Shown: positions 44,486-56,839, numbered from the stretch's first letter. The stretch: DNA of 64,000 nucleotides from Cordilura impudica (GCA_963682025.1 OY821519.1:194960920-195024919), one strand, 5' to 3'. Notes: generated by a model from the sequence alone, not told the origin. Made by a program: numbers and translations.

Positions 44486-45996
44486 ACAACGCGATTGAAA
44501 AATATGCATTTTTTTCATATTTACACGAAAATGTCGTTCTATAGTTTACTTTTTCCGACAAGTTGTTATATAATTCGGGATCAGTATTAAATTATCCTTT
44601 CAAAAAGCTATAAAACTAAAATCAAATAAAATCTCGCCCAGAAATAGCAAATACCCAAGACCACTTTTGTGCTTAAAAAAAAAAACTTGTTGATGAAATT
44701 TGATGCCATTTTTTTCAACTTTGAGAAGATGATTAAAGCCATAATTTCTTTTTGGTCTATATACTTATAAGTACACAGATATGAAATATTGTTTAATTAC
44801 CACCTTGCTACCTATTAAGCATTGAGACCGAATATGGAAAATTTTTTGATAAAATTTTGAAAACTCCTTTTGCAAGTTTTGAAAAATTTTGTTTAACAAA
44901 ATTTAAAAAACTTGATCTAGATCTTATGGTCTTGTTAAATGCATGTTAGAGATTAACTGTGTGACTCGGATTTCGAGAAAAATGGGATTTTTGTAAAATA
45001 TCCTGTAAATGTACTATTTCTAAATACTTTGTACTAAAAATTCATCACTTGTCTACTTTTAGATGTTATATTTTATCTTAATAGCCTAGGGTTTCGGAAA
45101 AAAAATATTATGACCCCATTAACCTTTTTGGAAGTGTGGTGACATATGCCCCAAGCTAATAAAAAACAATTTATTCAAAAATTTAAATTAGATGCTTAAA
45201 ATATAATAACTAAATGTGTAGAACTTCCGTTCCTAAAATTTGAGATAAATCCGAGAACGTTAACCCATTATTTTCTAAAGCCAGCTTTGGATTTTAAGAT
45301 ATTTTTAAACGAAAATTACCGAAAACGAGTTTTTTTATTGAACTCGATGAAACCACTATTTAGAATTTAAGAAAAATAATTCGGTTAATTTTTATTTGTT
45401 TAACCCTTCAGTGCTCCTGGAATCAAAATAATCCATCTTTGGTGCAATTATCTGATTATTGCTCGCGAATATATATTAAAACAACTTTTAACCAAGTTTG
45501 TTATAAAATTATTTTATAAATAAAAGCTATCTATATTTTTCTAAATAAAATAAGAAGACCCATAAATGCCCCAAAGCTAATAAAAGATAATTTATTCAAG
45601 AGAATATGAAATATAAAGTTATAACTATTTATTTTGGTGTATTTAAGGATGGGTTAGTGTACCTAAGGATGATTCAAATTGTTTTCTGTAAGCACTTACG
45701 ACTTGCAATAACTATTGCTTTTCTTTAATTTTATATTGATATATTAATTTTATATTTCATATTTAAAAAAATTTACTTGTAATTGTAAAATAGATTGTAA
45801 ATAAAATTTCTATAAAAAAAAATTTCCCCCATTTAACACACTTGAAATTTTCAATCGCGTTGAGCCACCTCTAAATGTTTTTTGATTGGCCCAAAACTTT
45901 GTATTTCTCACTTTTTTTACTATACGTATATTTCTAGGAGGTGCGACCGAGAGTTTGAGCACCTTTTTTTCCCCATATAATGAAGGGACACCCTAA
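44485..45996. mobile_element. Foldback element FB-C (left end missing)
   Basis: Starts inside the left arm at CAACGCGATTGAAAA, immediately after the LINE 3' end, and runs to a normal right end GGGACACCCTAAT (45984-45996). The arms and centre match FB-A/B, including CTTCAGTGCTCCTGGAATCA. Either the LINE inserted into it or the junction reflects a deletion. Non-coding. Confidence 0.78.
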
Positions 45997-46914
45997 TGTA
46001 CTCGTAAAAAGTTGTTTATTTGCAGGTGTCATTTGAAGAGTTGCGTTTACAAAAAAATATAGACTGTCACTTCTAGCAAAGCTAACTCTGGACATGTGCC
46101 GATTTTTAGAATGACTTTCCATCTATGTTTCTTCCTTCATTACTTACTCCCATAGTGCATAACTATCTTACATTTAGCACGGACTGACAATGGTCTGAAA
46201 AATAGCTTCATCTTATTTACAATAATGACTGCTACATAATCTGATTTTACCAGCAAATCCTGACAGTTGATCTTAGAAATAATATTGATGTCTCCAACAT
46301 ATGCGACCAGTACAATTGTGTTTTAATTATTTGAATCTTAATAATATCTCCCGGCCAATTACACTGTAAGGCCCTTCTTAAATATTTGCCACAATTTAAA
46401 TAGTTAAGTATGTTGATGCAAACACGTTCATTATTTTTGCAGAAATTCAAAATTTATCCAGGTACAAACAACAATTATAATAATTTGCTCATTTTTTTTG
46501 CCCTTGACTCAATAAGCTGAAATATTTGTATGTATGTGTAAGTTAAAAAGGACCTTTTTATATTAAATTTTTTTATAGTGCTGCGTTAGCATTGTCTTTG
46601 ATAGCACTGACATGTAAAGAACATTATGTACTTACCCTGAGGTCAGATAACTTACTGTGCAGTGAGTGTATTTTTCACAAGATTCTCATTTTTATTATAT
46701 GATTGTCAAATTTTCAAAAACTTCACTTGTATGTGTGTGTGTGTGTTTTTTTGTTGATAGTTGTGTTTATACGTATGGAAAGATAAAAGTTTAAGTGGAT
46801 TAGCAATAAAAAATTAAATTCGTAGTATGTGCGGATGGGTCAGTTCATTTGAAGTGGATAAAATATGGTATTGCGTAGACATTGTATCAACACTATAAGA
46901 AAAAAAATATTTTA
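45997..46914. other. Unassigned stretch
   Basis: Less T-rich than its surroundings but without an identifiable gene. A short (GT)n run is at about 46733-46745. Frames of 60-67 codons on the reverse strand have no recognisable motif. Confidence 0.4.
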
Positions 46915-47619
46915 TTATGCCTTATACCACTTTGCGATCAGGGCATAATTATATAATAATTTACCTAAACCCATCTGTTATTATATCGATCGACTCAGAA
47001 TCACTTTCTGAGTCAATTTAGCGATGACTGTCTGTAAGTACGTCTGTCTATCCATCTGTCCGTCCCTCTTTGTGTCCATGTACACATTTTAAGCAAACTA
47101 GAGGTGCCAAATATGAATATGTTAGGAGGAAATTTCGTACCTAAGCTTCTATCGGCCATACGTCGAACGCAATTGCTAAGAATCGATGCATGTTCGGACC
47201 TAGTCCCCATACAAATAAATACTAGATGATATCGACTTAAATTGAGATAAGACCCAAATTATCATATATATCTTGGTCAAATTCAGTGTTTTTGTGTTTA
47301 TAATACCGAATACTCAGTAGTCCAAAAATAAACTTTTAGTCATACACCCATTTAAAGCTGCCGATCTTCACTTAAATCTATCAAAAATCAAAATTATTGC
47401 TCATATAACTTTATCTCATAAGTAACTTTACCAAATTTGGTCAGGATCGGTCCATTTTTGACCTAGTCGTCATGTAGATATAGCATCCGATAAGAATATT
47501 TGATAAGTGCAGGCAAAAAAATTAATAACAATGCCGCTGAAAATTGATTTATACTTATTTTGTATGCCCAATTAGTTGGACTTGAAAGCATGATAGAGGG
47601 TGTAATATTCTTACTTGTT
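46915..47619 (+). repeat. MR repeat copy 11 (old, diverged)
   Basis: Diverged MR: ATGCCTTATACCACTTTGCG start, a degraded GTCY tract (GTCTGTAAGTACGTCTGTCT, 47030-47068), AGGATCGGTCCATTTTTGAC, and TATTCTTACTTGTTC at the end; the palindrome is lost. Confidence 0.75.
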
Positions 47620-47670
47620 CTCTTTCCATTTATTTAAATCTATATGAAAAACCAAATTATACTTTAAAAC

Positions 47671-47885
47671 AAATAAGAAAGTCTCGGCGTCGTCCGACAA
47701 TACATGAAAAGCAGGATATAGTTCTTAGATGCAAAGGTAGCTTCATCATTGATGGATATAAAAAAAAAATCATGTGAGTCCGACCTATAATTAAAGATTT
47801 TTTTATGGCAAACAGAAAGCGTCATCTCTGTATTACTTATAGCAATTAGCAGAGCCCCTGCTAATACAAAATTATTTATTATTTC
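47671..47885 (-). repeat. End of another hairpin repeat of the MR/S superfamily
   Basis: AAAACAAATAAGAAAGTCTC is followed by CGGCGTCGTCCGACAATACA: the same AAACAAGTAAG-type terminus with a third palindrome type. The far end is not recognised. Confidence 0.45.
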
Positions 47886-48498
47886 AAGCGGTTAATTTTT
47901 AATTTTTCGTTTTTAATTTTTTATTTTTCATTTTTCATTTTTGATTTTTCTTTTTTTGAATTTTATTTTTCATTTTTTATTTTCAATTTTTTATTTTTAA
48001 TTTTTCAATTTTTATTTTTTCAATTTTTATTTTTCATTTTATATTTTTAATTTTTCATTTTTTATTTTTTCATTTTTATTTTTCATTTTTAACTTCTTAT
48101 TTTTAATTTTTGATATTTTATTTTTCATTTTTCCGTTTTCATTTTTCATTTTTTATTTTTCTTTTTTTATTTTAGATTTTTCATTTTTGATTTTTTATTT
48201 TTTATTTTTCGTTTTTCATTTTTAATTTTTCATTAGTTTCTTTCATTGTTCATTTTAAAATTTTTATTTTTTTCATTTTTTATTTTCTAATTTTAATTTT
48301 TCATTTTTCACTATTCATTTTTTATTTTTCATTTTTCGGTTTTCAGTTTTCATTTTTTTTTTTTTCATTTTTCGCTTTTCATTTTTCATTTTTCATTCTT
48401 CATTTTTAATTTTTTATTTTTCTTTTTTTTATTTTTCATTTTTTATTTTTCATTTTTTTTTTTCATTTTTCATTTTTTTGTTTTTCATTTAAAATTTT
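47885..48498. repeat. T-rich low-complexity array, segment 1
   Basis: Irregular iteration of TTTTTCATTTTTATTTTTAA-like words with almost no G on the + strand. Continues between and after MR copies 12-14 (49299-49518, 50287-50470, 51251-52495). Confidence 0.85.
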
Positions 48499-49298
48499 TA
48501 TACCTTATACCACTTTGTAGTTTGGGTATAATGACTTTGTGCTGCTGTTTGTAACTACCAAAAATATTTGACCTAGACTTACTTTTTATTATATCGATCG
48601 ACTCAGAACCATTTTCTGCGTCGATTTAGTGATATCCGTCCGTCAGTCCTTCCGTCCGTCTGTGTGTCCATGTAAATTTTTTAATCAAACTACAGGTCGC
48701 AAATATGAATATATTTGGATGAAATTTGGTATATAAGCTTTTACCAGCCATAGGATGAACGCTATTTAAATTGGTTAAAGTCGGCCCAGTTTCAGACCTA
48801 GTGCCCATACAAATGACCCCTATGAAATCGACATAAATTGCCATAAGATCCAAATTATCATATAGATCTCCGTCAAATTGGTTTCTATGTATTTATTATG
48901 TCCATTAATCAGTAGTCCATAAATAATCACTATAGGAATTTTTTAGCCATAGGCCGCATATAGAGCTGCTTTCCGATCTTCACTTAAATCTATTAAAAAA
49001 ACAAAAATATTGCACAGATTTTTCTCAAATTGGGTTTGTATATATTTTTTCAAAATATATGTGACTTTGCCAAATATAGTCAGGTTTGGGTTATTTTTCG
49101 ACCAAGTCCCCATATAAATATAGCATGCGATATGAACTTTTTCATATCTGCAGCCAAAAAAATGAATAACAATGCCACTCAAATTTGGTTTATGCTCATT
49201 GTCTATATCGAATTAGTTGGACCGAAGACATAGGGTCTCTAATCCATGGTATAGGGTATTTTATAGTCGATCTAGACCGACTATGATTTTTTACTTTT
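48499..49298 (+). repeat. MR repeat copy 12 (inside T-rich array)
   Basis: Complete MR from TATACCTTATACCACTTTGT to the palindrome with one mismatch (GTCGATCTAGACCGAC) and TTTTTTACTTTTTT. Short GTCC tract at about 48637-48662. Confidence 0.87.
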
Positions 49299-49518
49299 TT
49301 ATTTTTCATTTTATATTTTTTTTTAATTTTTTATTTTTAATTTTTCGGTTTTCATTTTTCATTCTTCATTTTTCGTTTTTTAATTTTTCTTTTCTTATTT
49401 TCCATTTTTTATTTTTAATTTTTTTTAATTTTTTTAATTTTTTTTCTTTTCTTATTTTTATTTTTTTTTTCATTTCTTATTTTTCATTTTTCATTATCAA
49501 TTTTTTATTTTTAATTTT
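49299..49518. repeat. T-rich low-complexity array, segment 2
   Basis: TTTTTCATTT/TTTTTAATTT words. The 49217-49591 frame is a Phe-rich artefact of this tract. Confidence 0.85.
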
Positions 49519-50286
49519 TATACCCTATACCACTATGTGGTTTGGGTATAATGACTTTGTGCTGCTGTTTGTAACAACCAAAAATATTTGACCTAGACCC
49601 ATCTTTAATTATACCGATCGAATCAGAATCACTTTCTGAGTTGATTTAACAATGTCCGTCCGTCCGTCCGTCCGTCCGTCTGTGTGTCCATGTAAAGCTT
49701 GTAATCAAACTGCAGGTCGCAAATATGAACATATTTTGATAAAATTTGGCACATAAGCTTTTATCAGCCATGGGATGAACGCTATTGAAATTGGTGGGAA
49801 TCGGTCCATGTTCAGACCTAGCCCCCATACAAATTACCTATCTGAAATCGACATAAATTTCCATAAGATCCAAATTGTCATATAGATCTTACTCAAATTG
49901 GGTTTGTATGCGTTCATTACATCCATTAATAAGTAGTCCAAAAATGATCCCTGTGACCCCATATAGCGCTGCTTCCCGATCTTCACTTAAATCTATTAAA
50001 AAACAAAAATATTGCACTGATTCTTCTCAAATTTTGTTTGGATATATTTTTGCAAAATACAAGAGACTTTACCAAACATGATCAGGATCGGTCCATTTTT
50101 GGACCAAGTCCCTATATAGATATAGCATCCGATATGAACTTTTTCATATCTGCAGCCAAAAAAATTAATAAAAATCCCACTCAAATTTGGTTTTTGCTTA
50201 TTTTCTATGTCCAGTTAGTTGGGCCTAAGAGATAGGGTCTCTATCGTATAGTCGGTCTAGACCGACTATAATTTTCTTACTTGTTT
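49519..50286 (+). repeat. MR repeat copy 13 (inside T-rich array)
   Basis: Full-length young MR: TATACCCTATACCACTATGT start, GTCC tract 49655-49682, perfect terminal palindrome and CTTACTTGTTTTT. Confidence 0.9.
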
Positions 50287-50470
50287 TTATTTTTAATATT
50301 TTATTTTTCATTTTTTATTTTTAATTTTTGATTTTCCATTTTTTATTTTTTATTTTTCGTTTTTCATTTAAAATTTTTTATTTTTCATTTTTTTTTTTTT
50401 GCATTTTTCATTTTTCTTCTTTTATTTTTCATTTTTGGTTTTCCATTTTCTTTTTTCGTTTTTCAATTTT
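50287..50470. repeat. T-rich low-complexity array, segment 3
   Basis: Same TTTTTCATTTTTTATTTTT words between MR copies 13 and 14. Confidence 0.85.
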
Positions 50471-51250
50471 TATACCCTATACCACTATGTGGTTTGGGTA
50501 TAATGACTTTGTGCTGCTGTTTGTAACAACCAAAAATATTTGACCTAGACCCATCTTTAATTATACCGATTGAATCAGAATCACTTTCTGAGTTGATTTA
50601 ACAATGGCCGTCCGTCCGTCCGTCCGTCCGTCCGTCTGTGTGTCCATGTAAAACTTGTAATCAAACTGCAGGTCGTAAATATGAATGTATTTTGATGAAA
50701 TTTGGTATATAAGCTTTTATCGGCCGTGGGATGAACGCTGTTGAAATTGGTGAGAATCGGTCCATGTTCAGACCTAGCCCCCATACAAATTACCCCTATG
50801 AAATCGTCATAAATTGCCATAACATCCAAATTATCATATAGATTTTACTCAAATTGGGTTTATATGCGTTCATTACATCCATTAATGAGTAGTCCAAGAA
50901 TGATCCTTTGGCCCCATATAGAGCTGCTTCCCTGTTTTCACTTAAATCTATTAAAAAACAAAAAAATATTGCACTGATTCTTCTCAAATTTTGTTTGTAT
51001 ATATTTTTGCAAAATACAAGAGACTTTACCAAACATGATCAGGATCGGTCCATTTTTGGACCTAGTTCCCATATAGATATAGCATCCGATATGAACTTTT
51101 TCATATCTGCAGCCAAAAAAAATAATAAAAATCAGACTCAAATTTGGTTTTTACTTATTTTCTATGTCCAGTTAGTTGGGCCTAAGAGATAGGGCATGGT
51201 ATAGGGTATTATATAGTCGGTCTAGACCGACTATAATTTTCTTACTTGTT
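50471..51250 (+). repeat. MR repeat copy 14 (inside T-rich array)
   Basis: Full-length young MR with a GTCC tract at 50608-50637 and a perfect terminal palindrome ending CTTACTTGTT. Same orientation as copies 12 and 13. Confidence 0.9.
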
Positions 51251-52495
51251 AATTTTCATTTTAAATTTCTCATTTTTTATTTTTAATTTTCTATTTTTCA
51301 CTTTTCGGTTTTCGTTTTTAATTTTTCATTTTTAGTTTTAATTTTCAATTTTTGTTTTAATTTTTCATTTTTTGTTCTGTATTTTTCATTTGTTATTTTT
51401 CTTTTTTCTTTTTTAATTTTTAATTTTTAATTTTTAATTTTTAATTTTTAATTTTTTAATTTTTAATTTTTAATTTTTAATTTTTAATTTTTAATTTTTA
51501 ATTTTTAATTTTTAATTTTTAATTTTTAATTTTTAATTTTTAATTTTTAATTTTTAATTTTTAATTTTTAATTTTTAATTTTTAATTTTTAATTTTTAAT
51601 TTTTAATTTTTAATTTTTAATTTTTAATTTTTAATTTTTAATTTTTTATTTTTAATTTTTAATTTTTAATTTTTAATTTTTAATTTTTAATTTTTAATTT
51701 TTAATTTTTAATTTTAATTTTTAATTTTTAATTTTTAATTTTTAATTTTTAATTTTTAATTTTTAATTTTTAATTTTTAATTTTTAATTTTTAATTTTTA
51801 ATTTTTAATTTCTAATTTTTAATTTTTAATTTTTAATTTTTAATTTTTAATTTTTAATTTTTAATTTTTAATTTTTAATTTTTAATTTTTAATTTTTAAT
51901 TTTTAATTTTTAATTTTTAATTTTTAATTTTTAATTTTTAATTTTTAATTTTTAATTTTTAATTTTTAATTTTTAATTTTTAATTTTTAATTTTTAATTT
52001 TTAATTTTTAATTTTAAATTTTTAATTTTTAATTTTTAATTTTTAATTTTTAATTTTTAATTTTTAATTTTTAATTTTTAATTTTTAATTTTTAATTTTT
52101 AATTTTTAATTTTTAATTTTAATTTTTAATTTTTAATTTTTAATTTTTAATTTTTAATTTTTAATTTTTTAATTTTTAATTTTTAATTTTTAATTTTTAA
52201 TTTTTAATTTTTAATTTTTAATTTTTAATTTTTAATTTTTAATTTTTAATTTTTAATTTTTAATTTTTTAATTTTTAATTTTTAATTTTTAATTTTTAAT
52301 TTTTATTTTTTAATTTTTAATTTTTAATTTTTAATTTTTAATTTTAATTTTTAATTTTTAATTTTTAATTTTTAATTTTTTCATTTTTCGTTTCGTTCCG
52401 TTTTCCAGTTTTCATTTTTAATTTTTCATCTTTTATTTTTAATTTTTTATTTTTCATTTTTTATTTTTATTTTTTCACTTTTCATTTTCAAACAG
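51251..52495. repeat. AATTTTT heptamer satellite and flanking T-rich array
   Basis: From about 51411 to 52378 the sequence is an almost pure head-to-tail run of the 7-bp unit AATTTTT, roughly 135-140 units. Rare changes include one C at about 51811, a few 6- or 8-bp units and one AAATTT. The edges (51251-51410 and 52379-52495) are the irregular TTTTTCATTTTTAAT words of the wider array. No coding. Confidence 0.95.
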
Positions 52496-52985
52496 GTTAT
52501 TACATATCATAATTTTTTCCCCAATACAATCATAAGTCACACCGATTTTGTCTTACGCGTTATATGTTTTTGTGATTGTATTGTGAAATTGAAATTTACC
52601 CCTGTGCCCATTTTCAGATTTTTTTAAACACAAACATGCTATTCCAAGTTCATATCAAATAAAAATGTATAAGAAAGGGTTAGGTCTAAAAATGCTTTGA
52701 TTAAGAGCATTTTGGGTTAGGTTGCTTACGTGTCCCAAAGATGTATTCAATTTAAATTCGAGTAAGATATCTTGTAATGAATTCGTAAACGATCTCAGCG
52801 AATTTGTAAACATGGAATAAATTGGGCAACTTATGTAATTCAATACTTTGATTTGAAAGATCTCAGTCCAAACAATATGATACTTTGCTTGAGGCCACAA
52901 AATATTATGTAGCGGAGTTTAAGATAATAGGGACGAGTTTTAGCATCGATTCGTAACCTCAGACAAAGGAACTCATTGAGACATA
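52496..52985. other. Unassigned AT-rich stretch
   Basis: No gene seen. The right side may be part of the S-type repeat ending at 53580. Confidence 0.4.
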
Positions 52986-53580
52986 ATAAACTATATATAT
53001 TCTTAATGCTTATGAAAGGGGAAGTCAAGCTGGCTATGTCCGTCTATCGGTCTGTCTGTTGAAAACATTTTCCTGTTTGCAATAGGCCGAATGAGTTACA
53101 TTGCTTAGGCTTAATATGTTCGTCGTAATCTGCAGCGGTTTAGTATTTGCTTCGGAGCCTATGGACGAAGTTGGTGAGGAACGAGGTATGAAAATGTAAG
53201 AATACTCGGAAAAAATTTCGTATAAAAAACTGAAAAAATAGTGAAAATTGTTTACACGTAACAGAACATGTGCATAGAGATGTGTATCAGCATACACAGT
53301 TTTGTTTGCTAGCTGATTTTGTTGTTTTTTTTTGTGCTTGTGAAACAAAGTGGGCATGCATCACTGATAAACAAACAAGCAAAAATGTAACGGTATGTAA
53401 GATTTTACATTTAAGCTCTTTGTATTTAATAATTGCTTTCAATTAAAAGAGCACGAAAATTATTTGAAATCTGACCTTTTTGCCTTTAAATGTTAACAAC
53501 CTTAGGCACAATATTGTGCTTAGAACAGGGTGGAAGGTAGCAAAGATTCAGCACTGCCGAACTTAACACTTTTACTTTAC
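52986..53580 (+). repeat. S-type hairpin repeat with GTCY tract
   Basis: Contains GTCCGTCTATCGGTCTGTCT (53038-53057) and ends GGGTGGAAGGTAGCAAAGAT, then TCAGCACTGCCGAACTTAAC and ACTTTTACTTT. This is the inverse of the AAACAAGTAAGAGTGTTA / TTCGGCA / TACCCTCCACC terminus at 14429. So MR, S and U repeats all combine a GTCY tract with a terminal palindrome. The left border is approximate. Confidence 0.6.
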
Positions 53581-54029
53581 ACTTTTAATTAAATGCAAAT
53601 CTTTTTAATTTTTAAAACTGAATGGTTTTTCTTTTGAATAATCCATTGAGTATATATTAATTATATATTAATCTGATATGTTTATTGTTCTTTATTAATG
53701 TTAATATAAATTGCCATTTTAATCAATTAAATTTTATTAATTCTATGTACCTATGATGATAATATCGCAATAGATCAATTCGGAAGCAGAATTTGTTTAT
53801 GTGTGCAACTTACAGGCAAACATTGAAAACATTGCATACGAGTTTTTCTAACAGTTCCTCGATACGAGTCTTTTACTCAATTGTGAAGGCTCTAACGTGA
53901 ACAATTATTTTTTTTTTTTTTGAATCTAATGTTCATGCAATATGGAATGTAAATTAATCTTCACAGAGTTTATTATTGAGCGACGATTGACGGAGGTCAC
54001 CTGTTCATGATCAAAAGCCTTAGGAATAT
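53581..54029. other. AT-rich stretch, no feature seen
   Basis: No recognisable gene or repeat. Confidence 0.5.
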
Positions 54030-54625
54030 AAACTTAGTAAACCCTCGAATGAAAATTTTCACGTTTTAATTAGAATTTTTGGCCAAGGTGCAGGCACTAG
54101 CATTATTAGATGCAAACGGCTTAAGCCAAAATAAAGAAGAACTCGCCTATTTTCTAAAAGACAAGCAATCGATATAATAAATGATATATCAGCTATATTG
54201 AAAGCTAGATGTGACACGTTACCATTAAGAAAATGTGTATTTAATAATACTACTACAACCTGTAATCTCTGTAATCTTGGTGAAGATGAAAACTTATTAC
54301 ACTTCATGGGTAAATGTCCAATACTAAGAGAATTCAGGATTCGTTACATCGGGAAGAGTTATATTGATGAAAATACAATAATAAATATATTGAACGGAAC
54401 ATTTAATGGGTGCAACTGGAAAAACCTAGCAAAGTTTATAATTAATGGTCTAAAATATAGAAAATTTTTGCTTACAGAATTTAATTCATAAGTATGTAAA
54501 ACTAAAATCAAATTGTAATATTACATATGTAATTATATAGGCTGACGACAAAATGTCAATGCCTCTTAATACTTTATTTGTTTAATATATTCAATAAAGT
54601 TATTCTATTCTATTCTATTCTATAT
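54030..54625 (+). pseudogene. LINE 3' end with (TTCTA)n tail
   Basis: The C-terminal part of a LINE ORF2: RQAIDIINDISAILKARCDT, then CNLCNLGEDENLLHFMGKCP (a CCHC-type knuckle, Cys/His/Cys near 54262-54318), REFRIRYIG, and NWKNLAKFIINGLKYRKFLL ending at TAA 54489-54491. The 3' region ends CAATAAAGTTATTCTATTC with about six TTCTA units (to 54623), a typical LINE tail. It may be the C-terminus of the LINE type at 10830-11700, since both lack the Jockey-style thumb. Confidence 0.75.
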
Positions 54626-54639
54626 TGCTTGTCTATGAA

Positions 54640-56330
54640 ACTCATTTGACTTCTAGGAGTCAATTCTCATTTAGTGGATATATTTTGTGTGCTACAAAAG
54701 ATCCAAGAGGCAGAGCATGTGGTGACTCAGCCATTCTTATAAAATATCGACTGAGGCATCATGAGTGATCATTGTGAATATTACCTTAGTTATCTCATCA
54801 ATATATTAGTTATCTCATCAATATATTCTCCACCAAGATTTCCTATAACGGAAAGTCAAAACAAAAGATTGAAAGATTTGAATCACTCGGCCCTACCTTT
54901 ATTGCTGCTGGCGCTTACAATGCCAAGCATATATATTCCCCGACAGGCCGTGTTTTGTTTGGAACAGTTTCTGATATGGGCCTAGATATTATCTCAAGCG
55001 GAAAACCAACATACTGGCCGACAGATAGACAAAAGATTCCCAATCGATTCGATAATGGAGTAACGAAGAACATTGCGAGAGAACTTATAAATGCTGAATC
55101 CTCATTGGAACTCTCATCAGATAACACACCAGTTATTGTTACTATTTCTAATCCCCGAGAAATTGAGCCATCGAATGGTAATTTAGCACCAACAAGTATT
55201 ATAGATTAATTGAAGTATAGAAAGTTTCTCAGTACCAATTGTCCGGAGAGGTTGCCACTAAAAACACCAGATGATATTGACCTGGCTGTTGTTAACTTTG
55301 AACAAAACCTCAAAATATATTCTCAACTTGCTGCGAAACCCCCTGACACAGAGGGCAGTATAAAACTTGTTTGGTAGATGTCTAGCGGCTATTAAATGAT
55401 AAAAGAAGAATTCGAAGAGAGTGGCAACTATACAGATCTCCTCTACTTAAGTAACAATTGAAAGCAAATTTAAGATGATTGCTTGAACTCCAGAGACATG
55501 ATAAATTAAACAGATATCTCAAAAAATTAGATCCGACTTCAAGAACTGATTACACGCTATGGCCAGCTAGAAAAAATCTTAAATGACCCGTTGTACGTAA
55601 ACCACCACTAAGAATGAAAACTGGAGGTTGGGCTAGAAATGATATCGAAAAAGGCGATCTATTTGTAGAACATTTAGTAAATGAGTTACTATCATAATAA
55701 GCCAACACAGTGCAGTGTCACTTCAATTTGAGAATAGAGAGTTCGAGAAGCCCAATTCTAACCTTAACCCTAAAAAAGCATCGGGGTTTGGCACGAGGGT
55801 CTACTCTATCGAATTAAAACTCTGCTACACCCAAACGTTCACAAACTAAAGGAAAGCTATATAATTAACAGGAAATTCTCAATAAAGGAGAGAAACTTTA
55901 CAAGCCCCTTCAGGATATAAAAGCTGGTGTTCCACAGGGCAGTATTCAGGATCCGCTCCTATACATTCTCTATACAACGGTCATGCCAACTAATGAAAAC
56001 ACGATTACTTCAATCTTTGCAGATGACATGGCAATTTCGAGTATTTATGAGGACCCCTTAACAGCATCTACACTCTTACAACGACATGTTTTTCAACTGG
56101 AGTACTGGTTACAAAGATGGAAAATACGAATAAATGAATGCGAATAAAATGTATCCACCTTACTTTTGCGCTCAGACGAGAAACATGCCCTTAAATCTGA
56201 ATAAACAACCAGCAAATACCGCAACATTCTGATGTAAAATATTTGGGACATCTTGACCGCCGCCTTACTTGGAACACACATATAGAATCAAAATTAACAC
56301 AAATAAAATTAAAATTAGTTTTTTTTTAAG
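54640..56330 (+). pseudogene. Jockey-clade LINE, endonuclease and RT (decayed)
   Basis: Endonuclease blocks: YSPPRFPITESQNKR, ESLGPTFIAAGAYNAKHIYS, GLDIISSGKPTYWPTDRQKI, and NGVTKNIARELINAESSLEL with SSDNTPVI (54825-55130). After frame changes come KYRKFLSTNCPERLPLKTPD (the domain joining endonuclease and RT) and DIDLAVVNFEQNL. The RT shows AGVPQGSIQDPLLYILYTT (about 55925-55980), the FADDMAISSIYEDP catalytic box (56018-56060), and LLQRHVFQLEYWLQRWKIRI. It then decays past YLGHLDRR-like sequence near 56240. The order matches jockey-type ORF2 as I remember it. Its 3' end is replaced at about 56330 by another LINE end. Confidence 0.82.
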
Positions 56331-56334
56331 CAAC

Positions 56335-56535
56335 ACTCAGCGGATGCCCCCTACAAGTGCGGTGCATTGTGTTGATTTCAGGAAAATAAGTTATGGGAAG
56401 GACGAGAGAGAGAATAGTGTTTGTGGATATTTAAATTTTATTAGATTATAACTGGACTTGATCTACTACAGAAGCGCGTAGAACGAACCGAAACTCGGGC
56501 ACTTGGAATAAGTTTGCTAATCTCAGAAACACATT
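56335..56535 (-). pseudogene. 3' scrap of the 41840 LINE type, inverted
   Basis: The reverse strand reads HGKCVSEISKLIPSARVSVR with STRFCSRSS and then jumps to CAGTTATAATCTAATAAAAT and CACAAACACTATTCTCTCTC, ending CCTGAAATCAACACAATGC. It matches 44200-44485 with an internal deletion of about 110 bp. On its upstream side it is joined to the inverted Penelope RT core. Confidence 0.75.
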
Positions 56536-56830
56536 TCCCATGGTTCCCAGAGGCCGTTTCCTTGGAGTGCCAGTCCATTTTGATTTTATTATCATTTCTA
56601 AGTATTTTTGTGTCTAGATACGCAATTTGTTTGTTAACTTCCATTTCGAGGGTAAATTTGATTTTGGGGTGCTGATTGTTGAGGGTTCTATGAATTTTAT
56701 CCAGATCGTCTATACTAATAATAGCTAAAATATCATCCACATATTTTGCTATATATTTTATATGGATATTCTCGGCTTTCAATTCTTTTATTGCGTCGTC
56801 AAGTAGGGGATTGCCCATCGGCATACCGAA
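56536..56830 (-). pseudogene. Penelope RT catalytic core, inverted
   Basis: Reverse-strand frame: GMPMGNPL, LDDAIKELKAENIHIKYIAK, YVDDILAI catalytic box (about 56735-56760), LNNQHPKIKFTLEMEVNKQI, AYLDTKILRNDNKIKMDWHS and KETASG. It is the middle of the Penelope copy whose two ends are on the + strand at 56840-57960. A segment deletion joins NPL to LDDA (LSP...LDCL lost). Confidence 0.82.
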
Positions 56831-56839
56831 ATAATTTTT

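Noticed and set aside
46247..46450. 67-codon reverse frame in an unassigned stretch
   Set aside because: No motif; adjacent sequence shows no splice or promoter pattern I can support.
49217..49591. 124-codon Phe-rich frame (also 50328-50543)
   Set aside because: Translation of T-rich low-complexity DNA joined to an MR start.
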